A stretch of DNA of 64,000 nucleotides, from the NCBI RefSeq assembly GCF_030849025.1, contig NZ_CP118224.1, positions 2,092,001-2,156,000 on the forward strand, written 5' to 3'. A model generated the notes under the pieces. That model was not told the origin of the DNA. It searched no databases and saw only the letters and a list, made by a program, of their open reading frames with translations. The stretch is from Oceanimonas pelagia (GTDB taxonomy: Bacteria; Pseudomonadota; Gammaproteobacteria; Enterobacterales; Aeromonadaceae). Shown in pieces: positions 44,396 through 56,118 of the stretch (position 1 is the stretch's first letter; each line of letters starts with the position of its first letter). Both the position numbers and the translations under genes were made by a program.

Positions 44396-45418
44396 TTAGT
44401 CGTTGTTGTTCAGTTTTTTTTCAAGCTGGCTCAGCCGCTTGTGCATGTCGTCGATGCGCATCACGCGCGCCGCCGTTTTGCGCCATTCCTTGTTCGGTTG
44501 CAGCGGAATACCGGAGGAATAGATGCCGGGCTCGGTAATGGGACGCATTACCATGGCCATGCCGGTAATGGTGACGCCATCACAGATTTCCATGTGGCCG
44601 TTAAACACCGAAGCGCCGCCAATAATACAATATTTACCGACCTTGAGACTACCGGCCATGACGGTGCCCCCCGCCATGGCGGTGCCGTAGCCGATCTCCA
44701 CGTTGTGGGCGATCTGGCACTGGTTGTCGATGATCACGTTGTCGGCAATGCGGGTATCCTCCAGCGCGCCTCTGTCTATGGTAGTACAGGCGCCGATTTC
44801 AACCCGGTTGCCGATCACCACGCCGCCGAGCTGGGGGATCTTGACCCACTCGCCCTGGTTGTTGGCATAACCGAAGCCGTCGGCGCCGATCACCGCGCCC
44901 GCCTGCACCAGGCAGTCGTGGCCCAGGGTCACACCGTGGTAGATGGTGACGTTGGCCCAGAGTTTGGTGCGTGCGCCCAGGCGCGTGTTTTTGCCCACAA
45001 AGCAACCGGGACCGACGATAACGCCGTCTTCCAGCACCACACCGGACTCGATCACCGCATTGGCGCCAATGGCCACCCCCTCGCCCAGGCTGGCATCTTC
45101 GGCCACCACGGCACTGGGATGAATGTCCTGTGCCGGCGCCGGAGTGGTATCCAGGGCCTGGGCCGCCAGGGCGAAGCCGAGGTAGGGATCCTTCATCACC
45201 AGGCAGGCCACCGGGCAGGCCTCGCGGTCGGCTTCCCGAAGGATAACGGCGGCGGCCCGCGTGTCCTTGAGCAGGTGGCGGTATTTGCCGTCGGTGAGAA
45301 AGGCGACCTCGCCGGGGCCGGCCTTGTCGAGGGTGTTCACCCGGTGAACGGGCTTTGCCGCATCGCCGTGCAGCTCGGCGCCCAGTGCCTGGGCCAGTTG
45401 TTGCAGTGTTACGCTCAT
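44396..45418 (-). CDS. lpxD: UDP-3-O-acylglucosamine N-acyltransferase
   Basis: LpxD adds the second hydroxyacyl chain in lipid A synthesis. The 340-residue product (E. coli 341) has an N-terminal uridine-binding domain, a long hexapeptide-repeat beta helix and a C-terminal helix. The catalytic histidine lies in the [11 protein letters not shown] block near residue 240. It follows skp by about 13 bases and is followed by fabZ. Confidence 0.98.
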   Translation of the reverse strand: MSVTLQQLAQALGAELHGDAAKPVHRVNTLDKAGPGEVAFLTDGKYRHLLKDTRAAAVILREADREACPVACLVMKDPYLGFALAAQALDTTPAPAQDIHPSAVVAEDASLGEGVAIGANAVIESGVVLEDGVIVGPGCFVGKNTRLGARTKLWANVTIYHGVTLGHDCLVQAGAVIGADGFGYANNQGEWVKIPQLGGVVIGNRVEIGACTTIDRGALEDTRIADNVIIDNQCQIAHNVEIGYGTAMAGGTVMAGSLKVGKYCIIGGASVFNGHMEICDGVTITGMAMVMRPITEPGIYSSGIPLQPNKEWRKTAARVMRIDDMHKRLSQLEKKLNNND

Positions 45419-45431
45419 GGGCTTGCTCTTG

Positions 45432-45932
45432 TTACTTGCTGACGCGGCTGATCACCTGTTGTGTGATGTCGAGAGAAGGCGTGACATAAATCACGGCTCC
45501 CCGCTCCAGCACCAGATCCAGCCCCTGCGCCTTGGTGATTTCATCTATCGCGCCCTTGATGCGCGACAGCATTTTCTGGCGCTCTTCGTGCTCGCGGCGG
45601 GCCCGGTCTTCTTCCAGCGCGCGCGCCTTTTGCACAAAGTTGGCCTGCATTTCATTCAGTTTTTTCTGCGCTTCGGCCTTTTGCTGATCGTTCATAAAGG
45701 CCATGTCTTTCTGCTGCTTTTCCACAAAGCTGCGCCCCTGCTCTTCCAGTTGCTGCACTTCCTTCACCCGGGAGGCGAACTCGTTTTTCAGCTGGTTACG
45801 TACCACGTCACGCTGGGGCATTTTCTGAAATACTTCCGCGGTATCCACCACGGCAATCTTGCCCTGGGCCTGGGCCAGGGTTGCGGTCATCACCAGCGCC
45901 AGGGCGCCGGCCAGTTTAACCAGTTTGTTCAT
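45432..45932 (-). CDS. skp: Periplasmic chaperone Skp (OmpH)
   Basis: Skp holds unfolded outer-membrane proteins in the periplasm before BamA. The 166-residue precursor (E. coli 161) has a signal peptide of about 22 residues ending ATLAQAQ, the short strand [12 protein letters not shown], then a long charged coiled coil (about residues 45-125) and the closing strand [11 protein letters not shown]. It lies between bamA and lpxD; a GTGAGG-type repeat separates it from bamA. Confidence 0.95.
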   Translation of the reverse strand: MNKLVKLAGALALVMTATLAQAQGKIAVVDTAEVFQKMPQRDVVRNQLKNEFASRVKEVQQLEEQGRSFVEKQQKDMAFMNDQQKAEAQKKLNEMQANFVQKARALEEDRARREHEERQKMLSRIKGAIDEITKAQGLDLVLERGAVIYVTPSLDITQQVISRVSK

Positions 45933-45950
45933 TTACCTACTCCTTGTTCG

Positions 45951-46016
45951 GTGGGGGGTGAGGCGTTGGAGGTGAGGGGGAAAAATCTCCTCACTCCTCG
46001 CTCCTCACCCCTCACG
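45951..46016. repeat. GTGAGG-type inverted repeat between bamA and skp
   Basis: GGGGTGAGGCG and GGTGAGGGGG on the left are answered by CTCCTCACTCCTC and CTCCTCACCCCTCAC on the right around an AAAAAT centre. It is one of the best-preserved copies and would form a stable stem in the bamA-skp mRNA, ending 3 bases before the bamA stop. Confidence 0.75.
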
Positions 46017-46019
46017 CAG

Positions 46020-48428
46020 TTAAAACGTGCGGCCGATATTGAAGTTGAACACTTCGGTCTTGTCTCCTTCCACCTCGGTAACCGGGGTGGCCAGGGAGAA
46101 CACCAGCGGCCCCAGGGGCGACAGCCACTGCATGCTCACACCGGCGGAAGCACGATACTCGCCCGGATCGCCGAAGTCATAGCAACCGCTCACGCAGCCG
46201 GCAAATTCGGACGCATCGTATTCGGTATCCCATACCGTGCCCACGTCCATAAACAGGCTGGTGCGCAGGGAGCGCTGCAGGTCTTCGCCGGCAAAGGGGG
46301 TGGGCACAATCAGCTCCACCGAGCCCGCCAGCAGGGCGTTGCCGCCGATGGCGCTGCCGTCGGTGGTCAGGCTGCCGTTTTCGTTATACACCGCGCGCGG
46401 GCCCACCGAGCTGCTCTTGAATCCGCGCAGGGTGTTAAAGCCGCCGGCGTAGTAGTTTTCAAAGAACGGCAGCCGGCTGGTGTTGCCGTAGCCATCGGCG
46501 TAGGCGGCGCGGAACTTGCCGTACAGCACCCAGTTGTGCTTGCGATCCAGCGGAAAGTAATGGCCGTCGTCAAAGCTCAGCTTGTAGTACTGCAGATCCG
46601 AGCCCGGCACCGTCACCTTGAGGCCCACGCTCTGGCGGCTGCCGGAGGTAGGGAACACGCCCCGGTTGAGGGTGTTGCGGGTCCAGCCGGCGGTGACGTC
46701 GAAGTCATCAAAGCTGACTTTTTCATCGGGGCTGGCGCCGTTGTCGGTCCAGAAATCCTGCAACTGCAGCGAGGGCCGATCCGGCTGGCTCAGGGTATTG
46801 TGCTCATAGCCCAGGCTGAAGTTCAGGCTGTTGTTTTCGTCGATGGGGAAGCCGGTGAGGCCGCGCACCCCGTAGGTGGTGCTTTCATAATCGACGGAGC
46901 CCAGATAATCGTCGTCGGACTCAAACGACCGGTAATACACCCGGCCGCCCAGGCTGACGCCATCCACGGTAAAGTAGGGATCGGTAAAGTCCAGCGACAC
47001 GTTCTTGGAGTAGTCGTTCATCTGGGAGTTGATGCCCACCCGGTTGCCGGTGCCGAGGAAGTTGTCCTGCTCCACGCCGGCCTGAATGCTGAAGCCCGAG
47101 TCGGTACCAAAGCCCACGCCGAAGTTGATGGAGCCGGCGGGCTGCTCCTTGACCTTGACGTCGAGATCCACCAGATCCTCTTCGCCCGGCAGGCGCTGGG
47201 TGTCGACGTCCACCTTTTCAAAGTAGCCCAGGCGATTCAGACGGGTACGGGACTGCTCCACGTTTTCACTTGACAGCCAGGTGCCTTCCATCTGGCGCAT
47301 TTCCCGGCGCAGCACCTCGTCCTTGGTGATCTCGTTGCCACTGAAGTTGATGCGGCGCACATAGACCCGGTTGCCCGGCTCGATGTTGACCACCAGCTCC
47401 ACCTTGTTGCTGGCTTCGTCGATCTGCGGAAAGGTGCTGATGCGCGGATAGGCATAGCCAAAGCGGCCGAGGAAACGCGACAGCAGCTCCTCCATGTGGG
47501 CCACGTCGGCGGCGGAGTAAAGATCGCCGGCGGCAATGGGCACCAGCTCGTTCAGCTCGCGCTGCCGGTCGATCAGGTTGCCGCGCAGGCTGACCCCGGA
47601 AACGGTGTACTGCTTGCCCTCGGTCACGTTCAGGGTGATGTAGACCCCTTCCTTGTCGGGCGACATGGACACCTGGGTGGAAGTCACGTCGGCCTTGAGG
47701 TAACCCCGGTCACGGTAGTAGGAGCGCAGGGTCTCAATGTCGCCGGCCAGCTTCTGCTTCTGATAGCGCTGATCGCTCATGAAGTTCCACCAGGGCACGT
47801 CATCGGACAGCTCCAGCTGGCTCAGCAGCTGCTCTTCGCTGAAGGCACGGTTGCCGACAATGTTGATCTGCTTGATCTCGGCGGCCTCGCCTTCCACGAA
47901 TTCAAACTTGAGATCTACCCGGTTGCGCGGCAGCGGCGTGAGCACCGCCTTGACCTTGGCGGAATACTTGCCCACGCCGTAGTAGAAGTCTTCCAGGCCC
48001 TGCTCCAGCTCGCTCAGGGTGGTGCGATCCAGCGGCTCGCCCACCCGCACGCCGGCGCCTTCCAGGCTTTCGCGCAGTTGCTCTTCCTTGATTTCCTTGT
48101 TGCCGCTGAAGCTGATGCCGGCAATGGTGGGCCGCTCGGTCACCTGCACCACCAGGGTGTCGCCGTCGCGCAGCAGCTGCACCTGCTCAAAGTTGCCGGA
48201 GGCATAGAGGCTGCGAATGGCCTCGGCCAGGCGGGACTGATCCACTTCTTCCCCCACCCGCACCGGCAGGCTGAGCAATGCCGCGCCCAGGGTGACCCGT
48301 TGCAGGCCGTTTACCTGAATGTCTTCTACCACAAAGGGGGTCATGCCGCTCTGCGCCTGGGCCAGCATGCTGGCGCCCAGCAGGCAGGAAGCGGCAAGCG
48401 TGTTCTTTACTGCCCTTGTTTTTGCCAT
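46020..48428 (-). CDS. bamA: Outer membrane protein assembly factor BamA
   Basis: BamA is the Omp85 core of the BAM complex that inserts beta-barrel proteins. The 802-residue precursor (E. coli 810) has a signal peptide ending SMLAQAQ, then five POTRA domains to about residue 420 and a 16-strand C-terminal barrel with terminal phenylalanine (NFNIGRTF). I chose the ATG at 48428; a GTG 33 bases upstream overlaps the rseP stop and would precede the signal peptide with polar residues. Neighbours rseP and skp belong to the same envelope pathway. Confidence 0.96.
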   Translation of the reverse strand: MAKTRAVKNTLAASCLLGASMLAQAQSGMTPFVVEDIQVNGLQRVTLGAALLSLPVRVGEEVDQSRLAEAIRSLYASGNFEQVQLLRDGDTLVVQVTERPTIAGISFSGNKEIKEEQLRESLEGAGVRVGEPLDRTTLSELEQGLEDFYYGVGKYSAKVKAVLTPLPRNRVDLKFEFVEGEAAEIKQINIVGNRAFSEEQLLSQLELSDDVPWWNFMSDQRYQKQKLAGDIETLRSYYRDRGYLKADVTSTQVSMSPDKEGVYITLNVTEGKQYTVSGVSLRGNLIDRQRELNELVPIAAGDLYSAADVAHMEELLSRFLGRFGYAYPRISTFPQIDEASNKVELVVNIEPGNRVYVRRINFSGNEITKDEVLRREMRQMEGTWLSSENVEQSRTRLNRLGYFEKVDVDTQRLPGEEDLVDLDVKVKEQPAGSINFGVGFGTDSGFSIQAGVEQDNFLGTGNRVGINSQMNDYSKNVSLDFTDPYFTVDGVSLGGRVYYRSFESDDDYLGSVDYESTTYGVRGLTGFPIDENNSLNFSLGYEHNTLSQPDRPSLQLQDFWTDNGASPDEKVSFDDFDVTAGWTRNTLNRGVFPTSGSRQSVGLKVTVPGSDLQYYKLSFDDGHYFPLDRKHNWVLYGKFRAAYADGYGNTSRLPFFENYYAGGFNTLRGFKSSSVGPRAVYNENGSLTTDGSAIGGNALLAGSVELIVPTPFAGEDLQRSLRTSLFMDVGTVWDTEYDASEFAGCVSGCYDFGDPGEYRASAGVSMQWLSPLGPLVFSLATPVTEVEGDKTEVFNFNIGRTF

Positions 48429-48457
48429 AGCCTGACTTGATCCTTGTGTCTTGTCGC

Positions 48458-49807
48458 TCACAGGCGACCTATGTCGTTAAACAGCGCCAGCCCCATCAGC
48501 AATATCAGCAGGGCCGCTCCGATTCTGTATCCCAGCTCCTGAACCCGCTCCGGCACCGGCCGGCCGGTGATGGCTTCCACCCCGTAAAACAGCAGATGGC
48601 CACCATCGAGCACCGGCAGCGGCAACAGATTGATAATGCCCAGGTTCACGCTCACCAGCGCCATAAAGCTGAAAAAATACACCAGCCCGAACCCGGCGCT
48701 GGCCCCGGCGCCCTTGGCGATGGAAATGGGGCCACTGAGGTTGTCGACGGAAACGATGCCGGTCAGCAGTTTGCCGATCATCTGAAAGGTCAGCACCGTC
48801 AGCTCCCAGGTGCGCTCTGCCCCTTCCCACAGGGCCTGCAGCGGACCGTAGCTCAGTTCAAAGCGGTAGCGATCGTCCACCGGGGTCACCTGCGGCGCCA
48901 GTCCCACATAGCCGATGGCCCTGTCATCGGTCTCAAGCAGCGCCGGTGTCAGCACCAGGTCGAGGCTCTGACCATGGCGGCGCACCACAAGTTCCATCGG
49001 CTGCTCGGGGGAAGACTGTACCAGGGTCACAAACTGCGCCCAGTCGCTCAGAGGCTCTCCATTGGCGCTCAGCAGGGTATCGCCGGGGAGAAGCCCGGCC
49101 TGCTCTCCGGCACTCCCCTTCATTACCTGCTCCAGGGTCAGGGTGGCCAGGGGGCCCTCGGGCACCAGCCCCAGGGCGGTGATGGGCGACTCGCTGTCGG
49201 GATCGAACTGCCAGCGCGCCAGGGGCACGGTCAGCTGCTGCTGGCGGCCGCTGTCGGTTTGCACCACCAGGGTGGTCTGCTCGGCGCCAATCTGGCCGAT
49301 CAGGGCAAAGTTGACGTCCTCCCAGGTCAGGATGTCGTTGCCGTTGATGGCGGTGATCTGCATGCCCGGCTGAATGCCGGCCAGGGCGGCGGGCGACTCG
49401 GCGGTCACGTCCCGGACCACCGGCTTGACCGAAGGCACGCCAATCAGGAACATCAGCCAGAAGGCAAACACCGCAAACAGAAAGTTGGCCATGGGACCGG
49501 CCACGACGATGGCCATGCGTGCCCATACCGATTTATTGTTAAAGGCCTGATCCGCCAGCTCCGGGGGCACCTCGTCCACCCGGCCGTCGAGCATCTTGAC
49601 GTAGCCGCCCAGAGGGATCATGGCCACCACGTATTCGGTGCCGTCGCGACCGGTTTTGCGCCAGATGGGCTTGCCAAAGCCGATGGAAAAGCGCTCCACC
49701 CGCACGCCATTGCGGCGGGCCACCCAGAAGTGGCCGTATTCGTGTACCGCCACCAGTATGCCAAGGGCGATGATAAAGGCGCCCAGGTTCCACAGTATTT
49801 CGGTCAT
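48458..49807 (-). CDS. rseP: Regulator of sigma E protease RseP
   Basis: RseP is the site-2 intramembrane metalloprotease that cleaves RseA to release sigma E and also trims signal peptides. The 449-residue product (E. coli 450) has HEYGH at residues 22-26 in the first transmembrane segment, two periplasmic PDZ domains, and the third metal ligand in [10 protein letters not shown] near residue 400. Its ATG overlaps the dxr stop as ATGA. Confidence 0.97.
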   Translation of the reverse strand: MTEILWNLGAFIIALGILVAVHEYGHFWVARRNGVRVERFSIGFGKPIWRKTGRDGTEYVVAMIPLGGYVKMLDGRVDEVPPELADQAFNNKSVWARMAIVVAGPMANFLFAVFAFWLMFLIGVPSVKPVVRDVTAESPAALAGIQPGMQITAINGNDILTWEDVNFALIGQIGAEQTTLVVQTDSGRQQQLTVPLARWQFDPDSESPITALGLVPEGPLATLTLEQVMKGSAGEQAGLLPGDTLLSANGEPLSDWAQFVTLVQSSPEQPMELVVRRHGQSLDLVLTPALLETDDRAIGYVGLAPQVTPVDDRYRFELSYGPLQALWEGAERTWELTVLTFQMIGKLLTGIVSVDNLSGPISIAKGAGASAGFGLVYFFSFMALVSVNLGIINLLPLPVLDGGHLLFYGVEAITGRPVPERVQELGYRIGAALLILLMGLALFNDIGRL

Positions 49808-50997
49808 GCGCGTGTCTCGATCAGTTGTCCGGCCAGCCGGCGCGCCTCGGCGTCGAGGGCCAGTATGTCTTCCAGCGCCTGCGCCCGGGTGCCGCCCAGG
49901 CTGTCCATGACCTTTTGGTTAATGCCGGCAATGGCCATAAAGCCGAGCCGGCCTTCCAGAAAGGCCGCCACCGCCACCTCGTTGGCCGCATTCAGCGCCG
50001 TGGTGGCGCCCTGGCCGGCGGCGCAGGCATCCATGGCCAGCTGCAGGCACGGATAGCGGGCCATGTCGGGCGCCATAAAACTGAGCTCACCCAGGCGGGT
50101 AAAGTCGAGCGGCGCCACGCCGGACTCGATGCGCTCGGGCCAGGCCAGGGTGTGGGCGATAGGTGTCATCATATCCGGCTGGCCCAGCTGGGCCAAGACG
50201 GAACCGTCCGAGTACTGCACCATGGAGTGGATCACCGACTGGGGATGCACCAGCACTTCCATCTGGGCCGGCGCGGCATTGAACAGCCAGCGTGCCTCTA
50301 TGTATTCCAGTCCCTTGTTCATCATGGTGGCGGAATCCACCGAGATCTTGGGCCCCATGGACCAGTTGGGGTGGTTGACCGCCTGAGCCGGGGTGACGGC
50401 GGCCAGATCCGCGACCGGAGTGTAGCGAAAGGGACCGCCGGAGCCGGTGAGCAGGATCTTGCCGATGCCGGCCGCGGCCAGATCACCCCGTCCGGGGTTG
50501 CGCTGCAGCTCGAGGGGCAGGCACTGAAAAATGGCGTTGTGCTCGCTGTCTACCGGCAGCAGCTCGGCGCCGCTATGATGCACGGCGTCGATAAACAGCT
50601 CGCCGCTCATCACCAGGGCTTCCTTGTTGGCCAGCAGCACCCGCTTGCCGGCCTGCACCGCCGCCAGGGTAGGCAGCAGGCCGGCGGCGCCGACAATGGC
50701 CGCCATCACAAGGTTCACTTCCGGTGCAGCGGCTACCTCACTCAGCGCCGCCTCCCCCTGCAGAACCTGGGTGGCGCTGCCGGCATCACGCAGTTGCCGG
50801 CGCAGCTCGGCCGCCGCCATGGCGTCGGCCATCACCGCGAAGCGGGGGGCAAACTCCAGGCAATGGGCCAGCATGGGTTCAACCCGACGGCTGGCGGTCA
50901 GCGCAAACACCGAAAAACGTTCAGGGTGACGACGCACCACCGCCAGGGTACTTTGGCCAATGGAGCCGGTGGCGCCCAGTATGGTCAGCTGTTGCAT
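49804..50997 (-). CDS. dxr: 1-deoxy-D-xylulose 5-phosphate reductoisomerase
   Basis: Dxr (IspC) makes methylerythritol phosphate with NADPH, the committed step of the MEP isoprenoid pathway. The 397-residue product (E. coli 398) has [10 protein letters not shown] at residues 8-17, [12 protein letters not shown], and the metal/substrate motif [13 protein letters not shown]. The start ATG is one base after the cdsA stop; in-frame sequence upstream belongs to cdsA. It is fosmidomycin's target enzyme family. Confidence 0.98.
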   Translation of the reverse strand: MQQLTILGATGSIGQSTLAVVRRHPERFSVFALTASRRVEPMLAHCLEFAPRFAVMADAMAAAELRRQLRDAGSATQVLQGEAALSEVAAAPEVNLVMAAIVGAAGLLPTLAAVQAGKRVLLANKEALVMSGELFIDAVHHSGAELLPVDSEHNAIFQCLPLELQRNPGRGDLAAAGIGKILLTGSGGPFRYTPVADLAAVTPAQAVNHPNWSMGPKISVDSATMMNKGLEYIEARWLFNAAPAQMEVLVHPQSVIHSMVQYSDGSVLAQLGQPDMMTPIAHTLAWPERIESGVAPLDFTRLGELSFMAPDMARYPCLQLAMDACAAGQGATTALNAANEVAVAAFLEGRLGFMAIAGINQKVMDSLGGTRAQALEDILALDAEARRLAGQLIETRA

Positions 50998-50998
50998 G

Positions 50999-51853
50999 TC
51001 AGCCCTGCCCCGCCAGCTGGTACACCACAATAAAGATGGGCAGGGCGGCGGTCAGGCTGTCGACCCTGTCCATCACGCCACCATGGCCGGGCAGTATGCT
51101 GCCCGAGTCCTTGAGTCCGGCTTCGCGCTTGAACATGCTTTCCACCAGGTCCCCCAGCACCGAGGCCAGTACCGCCACCATGGATGCCAGCAGCACCGCA
51201 TTGCGCTGTGCGCCGGGCAGCCCCAGGCTGGTGGCCACCACCAGCGCCAGGGCACAGGCGGCAAGCACGCCACCGATCATGCCTTCCAGGGTTTTGCCCG
51301 GACTGACCCTGGGGCACAACTTGTGTTTGCCCAGGGCTTTGCCGGCGAAATAGGCGCCGGTATCGGCGGCCCATACCAGCGCCATCACAAACAGCAGCAG
51401 CCAGGCACCGTAATGGGGATCCTGCTCATACTGATAGCTGCGCAGCACCAGCAGCGACCAGAAAAACGGCACCAGGCTGAGCAGGGCAAACACCGCCTTG
51501 AGCCAGGGCCGCTGTTGCCACAGCCGGCTGCTGGCCGGATAACCCAGCACCAGCGGCAGGGCCGCCAGCCACCACAGGGCACCGGCACCCAGCACGGCGG
51601 CGACAAGACCATGCAGGCCATCGGCCCAGATGTGCCCGATGGGCACGGTGGCCATCAGCGCCACCAGCACCAGCGCCAGGAACACCATGACCACATTGGA
51701 TTTTTGCGTATCGATAAAGCGGCCCCACTCCCGGCCCGCCAGCAGGTACACGGCGGTGGCAAACAGGGCGAAAAACGGCAGGGGCAGCAGAAAAATGGCC
51801 CCCAGCACCACGGGGATCAGGCACAGGGCCGTGATAATACGAAGCTTTAGCAA
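50999..51853 (-). CDS. cdsA: Phosphatidate cytidylyltransferase
   Basis: CdsA makes CDP-diacylglycerol, the precursor of all phospholipids, in the inner membrane. The product is multi-spanning and carries the family signature [17 protein letters not shown] followed by DRVDSLTA near the C-terminus. I place the start at TTG (51853): AGAGAGGA lies 6 bases upstream and the resulting 284 residues, [14 protein letters not shown], align with E. coli CdsA (285). Alternatives are an ATG at 51895 and a GTG at 51901, which add a polar 14-16-residue head. Confidence 0.93.
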   Translation of the reverse strand: MLKLRIITALCLIPVVLGAIFLLPLPFFALFATAVYLLAGREWGRFIDTQKSNVVMVFLALVLVALMATVPIGHIWADGLHGLVAAVLGAGALWWLAALPLVLGYPASSRLWQQRPWLKAVFALLSLVPFFWSLLVLRSYQYEQDPHYGAWLLLFVMALVWAADTGAYFAGKALGKHKLCPRVSPGKTLEGMIGGVLAACALALVVATSLGLPGAQRNAVLLASMVAVLASVLGDLVESMFKREAGLKDSGSILPGHGGVMDRVDSLTAALPIFIVVYQLAGQG

Positions 51854-51912
51854 GAAATGTCCTCTCTTCGAGGGTGAAGGCTTTTCGCCTTGCATGCTCA
51901 CCCTTGTCGTTA

Positions 51913-52689
51913 TTATTCGTTGTCGGCGCCGGCCTTGTGCTCCAGCAGCTCTCTTATCTGGGCGCCGGTGCAGCCAAAACGCCGCTCCCGTCCCACAAAG
52001 GCGGCAATGGCCTCGCTGAAGGCGTCTTCATCAAAGTCGGGCCAGAGCACGGGGGTAAAATAGAGTTCCGCATAGGCCAGCTGCCACAGCAGAAAATTGC
52101 TGATGCGCTGCTCGCCGCCGGTACGGATCAGCAGATCCACCGGGGCCAGGTCGGCCAGCTGGGTGTGCTCATGCATCAGCGCCTCGGTGATCTCCGCCGC
52201 CGCCAGCTCGCCCTGCGCCACCCGCTCGGCCAATGCCCGGGTCGCCTGGGTAATGTCCCAGCGGCCACCGTAATTGGCGGCGATATTGAGGGTCAGACCG
52301 GTGTTGTTGGCGGTGAGGGATTCGGCATCGCTGATCTTGCGCTGCAGGTGCGGGGCGAAGGCGCTGCGATCGCCGATAATGCGCAGCCGGATGTTGTTGC
52401 GGTGCAGCTTGCGCACCTCCGAGCCCAGCACGGCGATAAACAGGCTCATCAGGGCACTGACCTCATCTTCGGGCCGGCGCCAGTTCTCGCTGGAAAAGGC
52501 AAACAGGGTCAGGGCATCGAGGCCAAGCTTGTAGCCAAACCTGACCGCGGCACGCACCGACTTTACCCCGGCCTTGTGACCGAATACTCGAAATTTTCCC
52601 CGCTGCTCGGCCCAGCGCCCGTTGCCATCCATAATAATGGCGACGTGGCGAGGCAGCGGCTGGCCTTCAAATGCTGCCGTTGCTGGCAT
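51913..52689 (-). CDS. uppS: Undecaprenyl diphosphate synthase
   Basis: UppS (IspU) extends farnesyl diphosphate to the C55 carrier for peptidoglycan and O-antigen. The 258-residue product (E. coli 253) has [13 protein letters not shown] with D21, and later the motif [19 protein letters not shown] and [13 protein letters not shown] block. The ATG at 52689 has AGGAG 5 bases upstream; a GTG at 52695 overlaps that site and is less likely. Downstream come cdsA and dxr. Confidence 0.97.
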   Translation of the reverse strand: MPATAAFEGQPLPRHVAIIMDGNGRWAEQRGKFRVFGHKAGVKSVRAAVRFGYKLGLDALTLFAFSSENWRRPEDEVSALMSLFIAVLGSEVRKLHRNNIRLRIIGDRSAFAPHLQRKISDAESLTANNTGLTLNIAANYGGRWDITQATRALAERVAQGELAAAEITEALMHEHTQLADLAPVDLLIRTGGEQRISNFLLWQLAYAELYFTPVLWPDFDEDAFSEAIAAFVGRERRFGCTGAQIRELLEHKAGADNE

Positions 52690-52761
52690 AGTCACTCCTG
52701 CACAAAAACAAACGCCGTGCAGGCAGCTACACGGCGTTGGCTACTATACCTGATGTAACTA

Positions 52762-53319
52762 TCAGATTTCCATTAACTCTTTTTCTTTGGCGGCCAGGGC
52801 GTCATCCACCTGCTTGATGAAGAGATCGGTCAGTTTCTGAATGTCGTCCTGGGCGCGACGCTCTTCGTCTTCGGAGATGTCCTTGTCCTTGAGCAGCGCC
52901 TTCAGGCTGCTGTTGGCGTCGCGGCGAATGTTGCGAATGGCCACCCGGCCCTGCTCCGCTTCGTTGCGCACCACCTTGATCAGATCCTTGCGGCGCTCTT
53001 CGGTGAGCGGTGGCAGCGGAATGCGGATCATGGCGCCGGCGCTGGACGGATTCAGACCCAGATCGGAGGTCATGATGGCCTTTTCCACGGCCTGGATCAT
53101 GGAGCGGTCAAACACGGTCACCGCCAGGGTGCGGGAATCTTCGGTGGTGATGTTGGCCAGCTGGTTGAGCGGCGTGGAAGCACCGTAGTAGTCCACGTGA
53201 ATGCTGTCGAGCAGGCTGGGGTGAGCACGACCGGTGCGCACCTTGTTCATCTGGGTTTTCAGCGCTTCCACGCTTTTTTCCATGCGGGTTTTGGCGTCGG
53301 TTTTGATGTCGTTTATCAC
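52762..53319 (-). CDS. frr: Ribosome recycling factor
   Basis: RRF splits post-termination ribosomes together with EF-G. The 185-residue product matches E. coli in length and carries [16 protein letters not shown] and [22 protein letters not shown] blocks forming the three-helix body. The start is GTG with AAGGA 8 bases upstream; E. coli frr also starts with GTG. It follows pyrH after a gap filled by a GTGAGG-type repeat. Confidence 0.97.
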   Translation of the reverse strand: MINDIKTDAKTRMEKSVEALKTQMNKVRTGRAHPSLLDSIHVDYYGASTPLNQLANITTEDSRTLAVTVFDRSMIQAVEKAIMTSDLGLNPSSAGAMIRIPLPPLTEERRKDLIKVVRNEAEQGRVAIRNIRRDANSSLKALLKDKDISEDEERRAQDDIQKLTDLFIKQVDDALAAKEKELMEI

Positions 53320-53343
53320 GGTCGTTATCCTTGTTTTGTCTCG

Positions 53344-53440
53344 GTGAGGCGTGAAGAGTGAGGAGTGAGGGGGAAACCAACAGTCGGCACCTGTTTGGTC
53401 TGCGCTCTATTCTCCTCACACTTTTCCCCTCACCCCTCAC
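53344..53440. repeat. GTGAGG-type inverted repeat between frr and pyrH
   Basis: GTGAGGCGTGAAGAGTGAGG is answered by CCTCACACTTTTCCCCTCAC and CCCTCAC, around an about 40-base middle that differs from other copies. It nearly fills the pyrH-frr gap and starts 25 bases before the frr start codon. Confidence 0.75.
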
Positions 53441-53446
53441 AGTGTA

Positions 53447-54178
53447 TCAGAGCTTGTTGCTGATCAGGGTACCTTCGGTTTCACCCATGACGGCGCGACG
53501 CAGTGCACCCGGCTTGTTCATGTTGAACACGCGAATCGGCAGATTGTGATCCCGCGCCAGGGTAAAGGCGGCCAGATCCATCACCTTGAGCTCCCGATCG
53601 AGCACATCGTCATAGCCCAGGTGATGATACAGCTCGGCGTCGGGGTTCTTGACCGGATCCTCGCTGAACACGCCGTCCACCTTGGTGGCCTTGAGCACCA
53701 CATCGGCCTCGATCTCGATGCCGCGCAGACAGGCCGCCGAGTCGGTGGTAAAGAAGGGGTTGCCGGTGCCGGCGGAGAAGATCACCACCCGGCCCTTGCG
53801 CAGCAGGCTGATGGCATCGGCCCAGTTATAGCTGTCGCATACGCCTTCAAGGGTAATGGCAGACATCAGACGGGCATTCACATAAGCACGGTGCAGGGCA
53901 TCGCGCATGGCCAGGCCGTTCATCACGGTGGCCAACATACCCATGTGGTCGCCCACCACGCGGTTCATGCCCGCCTTGGCCAGGCCCGCACCACGGAACA
54001 GGTTGCCGCCGCCGATCACCAGGCCCACCTGGACGCCCAGTTCCACCAGTTCCTTGATTTCCTGAGCCATACGCTCCAGTACGGCGGGGTCAATACCAAA
54101 GCCTTCCTCTCCCTGCAGCGCTTCGCCGCTGAGCTTGAGAAGAATGCGTCTGTATGCGGGTTTAGGATTGGTACTCAT
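53447..54178 (-). CDS. pyrH: UMP kinase
   Basis: PyrH phosphorylates UMP to UDP and belongs to the amino-acid-kinase fold rather than to eukaryotic-type UMP kinases. The 243-residue product (E. coli 241) has [13 protein letters not shown] at the N-terminus, [10 protein letters not shown], and [17 protein letters not shown] in the middle. It lies between tsf and frr in the invariant rpsB-tsf-pyrH-frr order, after a hairpin that may reduce read-through from tsf. Confidence 0.98.
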   Translation of the reverse strand: MSTNPKPAYRRILLKLSGEALQGEEGFGIDPAVLERMAQEIKELVELGVQVGLVIGGGNLFRGAGLAKAGMNRVVGDHMGMLATVMNGLAMRDALHRAYVNARLMSAITLEGVCDSYNWADAISLLRKGRVVIFSAGTGNPFFTTDSAACLRGIEIEADVVLKATKVDGVFSEDPVKNPDAELYHHLGYDDVLDRELKVMDLAAFTLARDHNLPIRVFNMNKPGALRRAVMGETEGTLISNKL

Positions 54179-54202
54179 GCTTTCTATTCCTGGTCATAGA
54201 AA

Positions 54203-54225
54203 GACCGCGACGAAATGCCGCGGTC
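54203..54225 (-). terminator. Hairpin between tsf and pyrH
   Basis: GACCGCG and CGCGGTC pair around a 9-base loop and are followed by TTTCT on the minus strand. It lies 25 bases after the tsf stop and likely gives partial termination. Confidence 0.65.
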
Positions 54226-54249
54226 CGAATAGCATCAAAAAGGCGGGAA

Positions 54250-55128
54250 TTACCCCTTGGAAGCGGCGATCTGAGCCTGAACTTCGGCAGCGAAGTCTTC
54301 TTCCTTGCGCTCGATACCTTCACCCACCTCAAAACGCACGAAGCCCAGGGCGTCGGCGCCATGCTGCTTGAGCAGGTCGCCCACAGAGATGGACGGATCC
54401 TTGACGAAGGGCTGACCGGTCAGGGAAATTTCACCGGTGAACTTCTTCATGCGGCCTTCAACCATCTTCTCGGCGATGTCTTTCGGCTTGCCGGAGTTGA
54501 CGGCGATTTCCACCTGAATTTCACGCTCCTTGGCCACTACTTCTTCAGACACGTCTTCGGGCTTGACGAACTGCGGGCTGGAAGCCGCCACGTGCATGGC
54601 CACGTCTTTGGCCAGTTCTTCGTTGCCGCCTTGCAGGTTGGCGATAACACCGATGCGGGTACCGTGCAGGTAGGTAGTCAGGTTGTCGCCTTCCACCAGC
54701 ACCACGCGGCGCAGGCTCATGTTCTCACCGATCTTGGCGATCAGGTTGGTCAGGGCGGTTTCAACGGTTTCACCGCTGGCAAGTGTGGCGGCCTTCAGAA
54801 CTTCAACGTCACCGATCTTGTTGGCCAGGGCCAGGTCGGCGATCTGCTCGCCCAGGGCACGGAAACCGGCGTCCTTGGCAACGAAGTCGGTTTCGCTGTT
54901 CATTTCTACCAGCACGGCAACGTTGCCTTCCTGGCGAGCCAGGATGATACCTTCAGCGGCGATGCGGCCGGCTTTCTTGGCGGCCTTGGCCTGGCCGGAC
55001 TTGCGCATGTCTTCAATGGCCTGCTCGATGTCACCGTTGGCTTCGATCAGGGCTTTTTTACAATCCATCATGCCGGCGCCAGTGCGCTCGCGCAGTTCTT
55101 TTACCAGGGCGGCGGTAATGTTTGCCAT
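54250..55128 (-). CDS. tsf: Elongation factor Ts
   Basis: EF-Ts exchanges GDP on EF-Tu. The 292-residue product (E. coli 283) begins [19 protein letters not shown] and has the Tu-contacting [12 protein letters not shown] and the [13 protein letters not shown] block. The ATG was chosen by alignment; the open frame extends upstream into the rpsB-tsf gap without family-like sequence. It follows rpsB by about 107 bases. Confidence 0.98.
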   Translation of the reverse strand: MANITAALVKELRERTGAGMMDCKKALIEANGDIEQAIEDMRKSGQAKAAKKAGRIAAEGIILARQEGNVAVLVEMNSETDFVAKDAGFRALGEQIADLALANKIGDVEVLKAATLASGETVETALTNLIAKIGENMSLRRVVLVEGDNLTTYLHGTRIGVIANLQGGNEELAKDVAMHVAASSPQFVKPEDVSEEVVAKEREIQVEIAVNSGKPKDIAEKMVEGRMKKFTGEISLTGQPFVKDPSISVGDLLKQHGADALGFVRFEVGEGIERKEEDFAAEVQAQIAASKG

Positions 55129-55235
55129 GTGTAATGTCCTCGGTCTTGTTCCAAGAAAACAGGGGCACACCGGCCCCCGTTAACCTATAACTTGCGTATG
55201 GTTAATAAAGGCGTGAGCGCGGGGCTCAGTCTTTA

Positions 55236-55961
55236 TTATTCTTCTACGACGTAGTTGTCTTCGGCTTGCACGGCCAGATCCTGGGCGCGGGCAGCGTTCA
55301 CGGCGTCGGCAGCGGCGTTCAGGTACAGCTGAACGGCACGGATGGCGTCATCGTTGCCGGGGATGATGTAGTCAACGCTGTCCGGGTTGGAGTTGGTGTC
55401 AACTACAGATACCACGGGGATGCCCAGGTTGTTGGCTTCCTTGATGGCAATGTGCTCGTGATCGGCGTCGATGACGAACAGTACGTCGGGCAGACCGCCC
55501 ATGTCCTTGATACCACCCAGGGACTTCTCCAGCTTTTCCATTTCGCGAGTACGCATCAGCGCCTCTTTCTTGGTCAGCTTGTCGAAGGTACCGTCCTGAG
55601 ACTGGGCTTCCAGATCCTTCAGGCGGTTGATGGACTGACGCACGGTTTTCCAGTTGGTCAGCATACCGCCCAGCCAGCGGTGGTTGACGTAGTACTGGTC
55701 GCACTTGGTGGCGGCTTCTTTAACGGCTTCAGAGGCTGCGCGCTTGGTACCAACAAACAGGATCTTGCCCTTCTTGGAGGCAACGCTACCCAGGTAGTTC
55801 AGTGCTTCGTTGAACAGGGGTACGGTTTTTTCCAGGTTGATGATGTGAACCCGGTTGCTGGCGCCGAAAATGTAGGGCTTCATCTTGGGGTTCCAGAAAC
55901 GGGTCTGGTGACCGAAGTGAACGCCGGCTTTCAGCATGTCGCGCATAGATACTTGTGCCAT
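55236..55961 (-). CDS. rpsB: 30S ribosomal protein S2
   Basis: S2 joins the 30S subunit late and is required for S1 binding. The 241-residue product has the same length as E. coli S2 and shows [33 protein letters not shown] and the VDTNSNPD block. The ATG follows GAGGAAA at suitable spacing. In-frame sequence upstream of the ATG is leader RNA. S2 is known to repress its own rpsB-tsf mRNA, and a structured leader is present. Confidence 0.98.
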   Translation of the reverse strand: MAQVSMRDMLKAGVHFGHQTRFWNPKMKPYIFGASNRVHIINLEKTVPLFNEALNYLGSVASKKGKILFVGTKRAASEAVKEAATKCDQYYVNHRWLGGMLTNWKTVRQSINRLKDLEAQSQDGTFDKLTKKEALMRTREMEKLEKSLGGIKDMGGLPDVLFVIDADHEHIAIKEANNLGIPVVSVVDTNSNPDSVDYIIPGNDDAIRAVQLYLNAAADAVNAARAQDLAVQAEDNYVVEE

Positions 55962-56118
55962 GATTTCCTCAAAAGTGTATTGGGTTAGGCCTCCACACAT
56001 CCCATGACTCCGACCCGAAGGCACCCTGGAGCATGTGCCGATGTGTGTGTGTGTTAAATAAAGTGAATGGTTGTGCGAAGCCGGATACTTTTAACCCGGT
56101 ATCACGGCGCGCTTTATA
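55962..56118 (-). ncRNA. rpsB leader, t44/S2-autoregulatory type
   Basis: The leader folds visibly. On the minus strand CACAT (56045-56041) pairs with ATGTG (56000-55996), and CATG-CTCC pairs with GGAG-T-CATG inside it. GGATGTGTGGAGGC follows and then the rpsB ribosome-binding site. Enterobacteria carry the t44 RNA, the rpsB leader, at this same rpsB-map junction. A TATAAA box with a GC-rich discriminator at 56118-56113 is a possible promoter but has no good -35. The 5' end is inferred. Confidence 0.65.
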
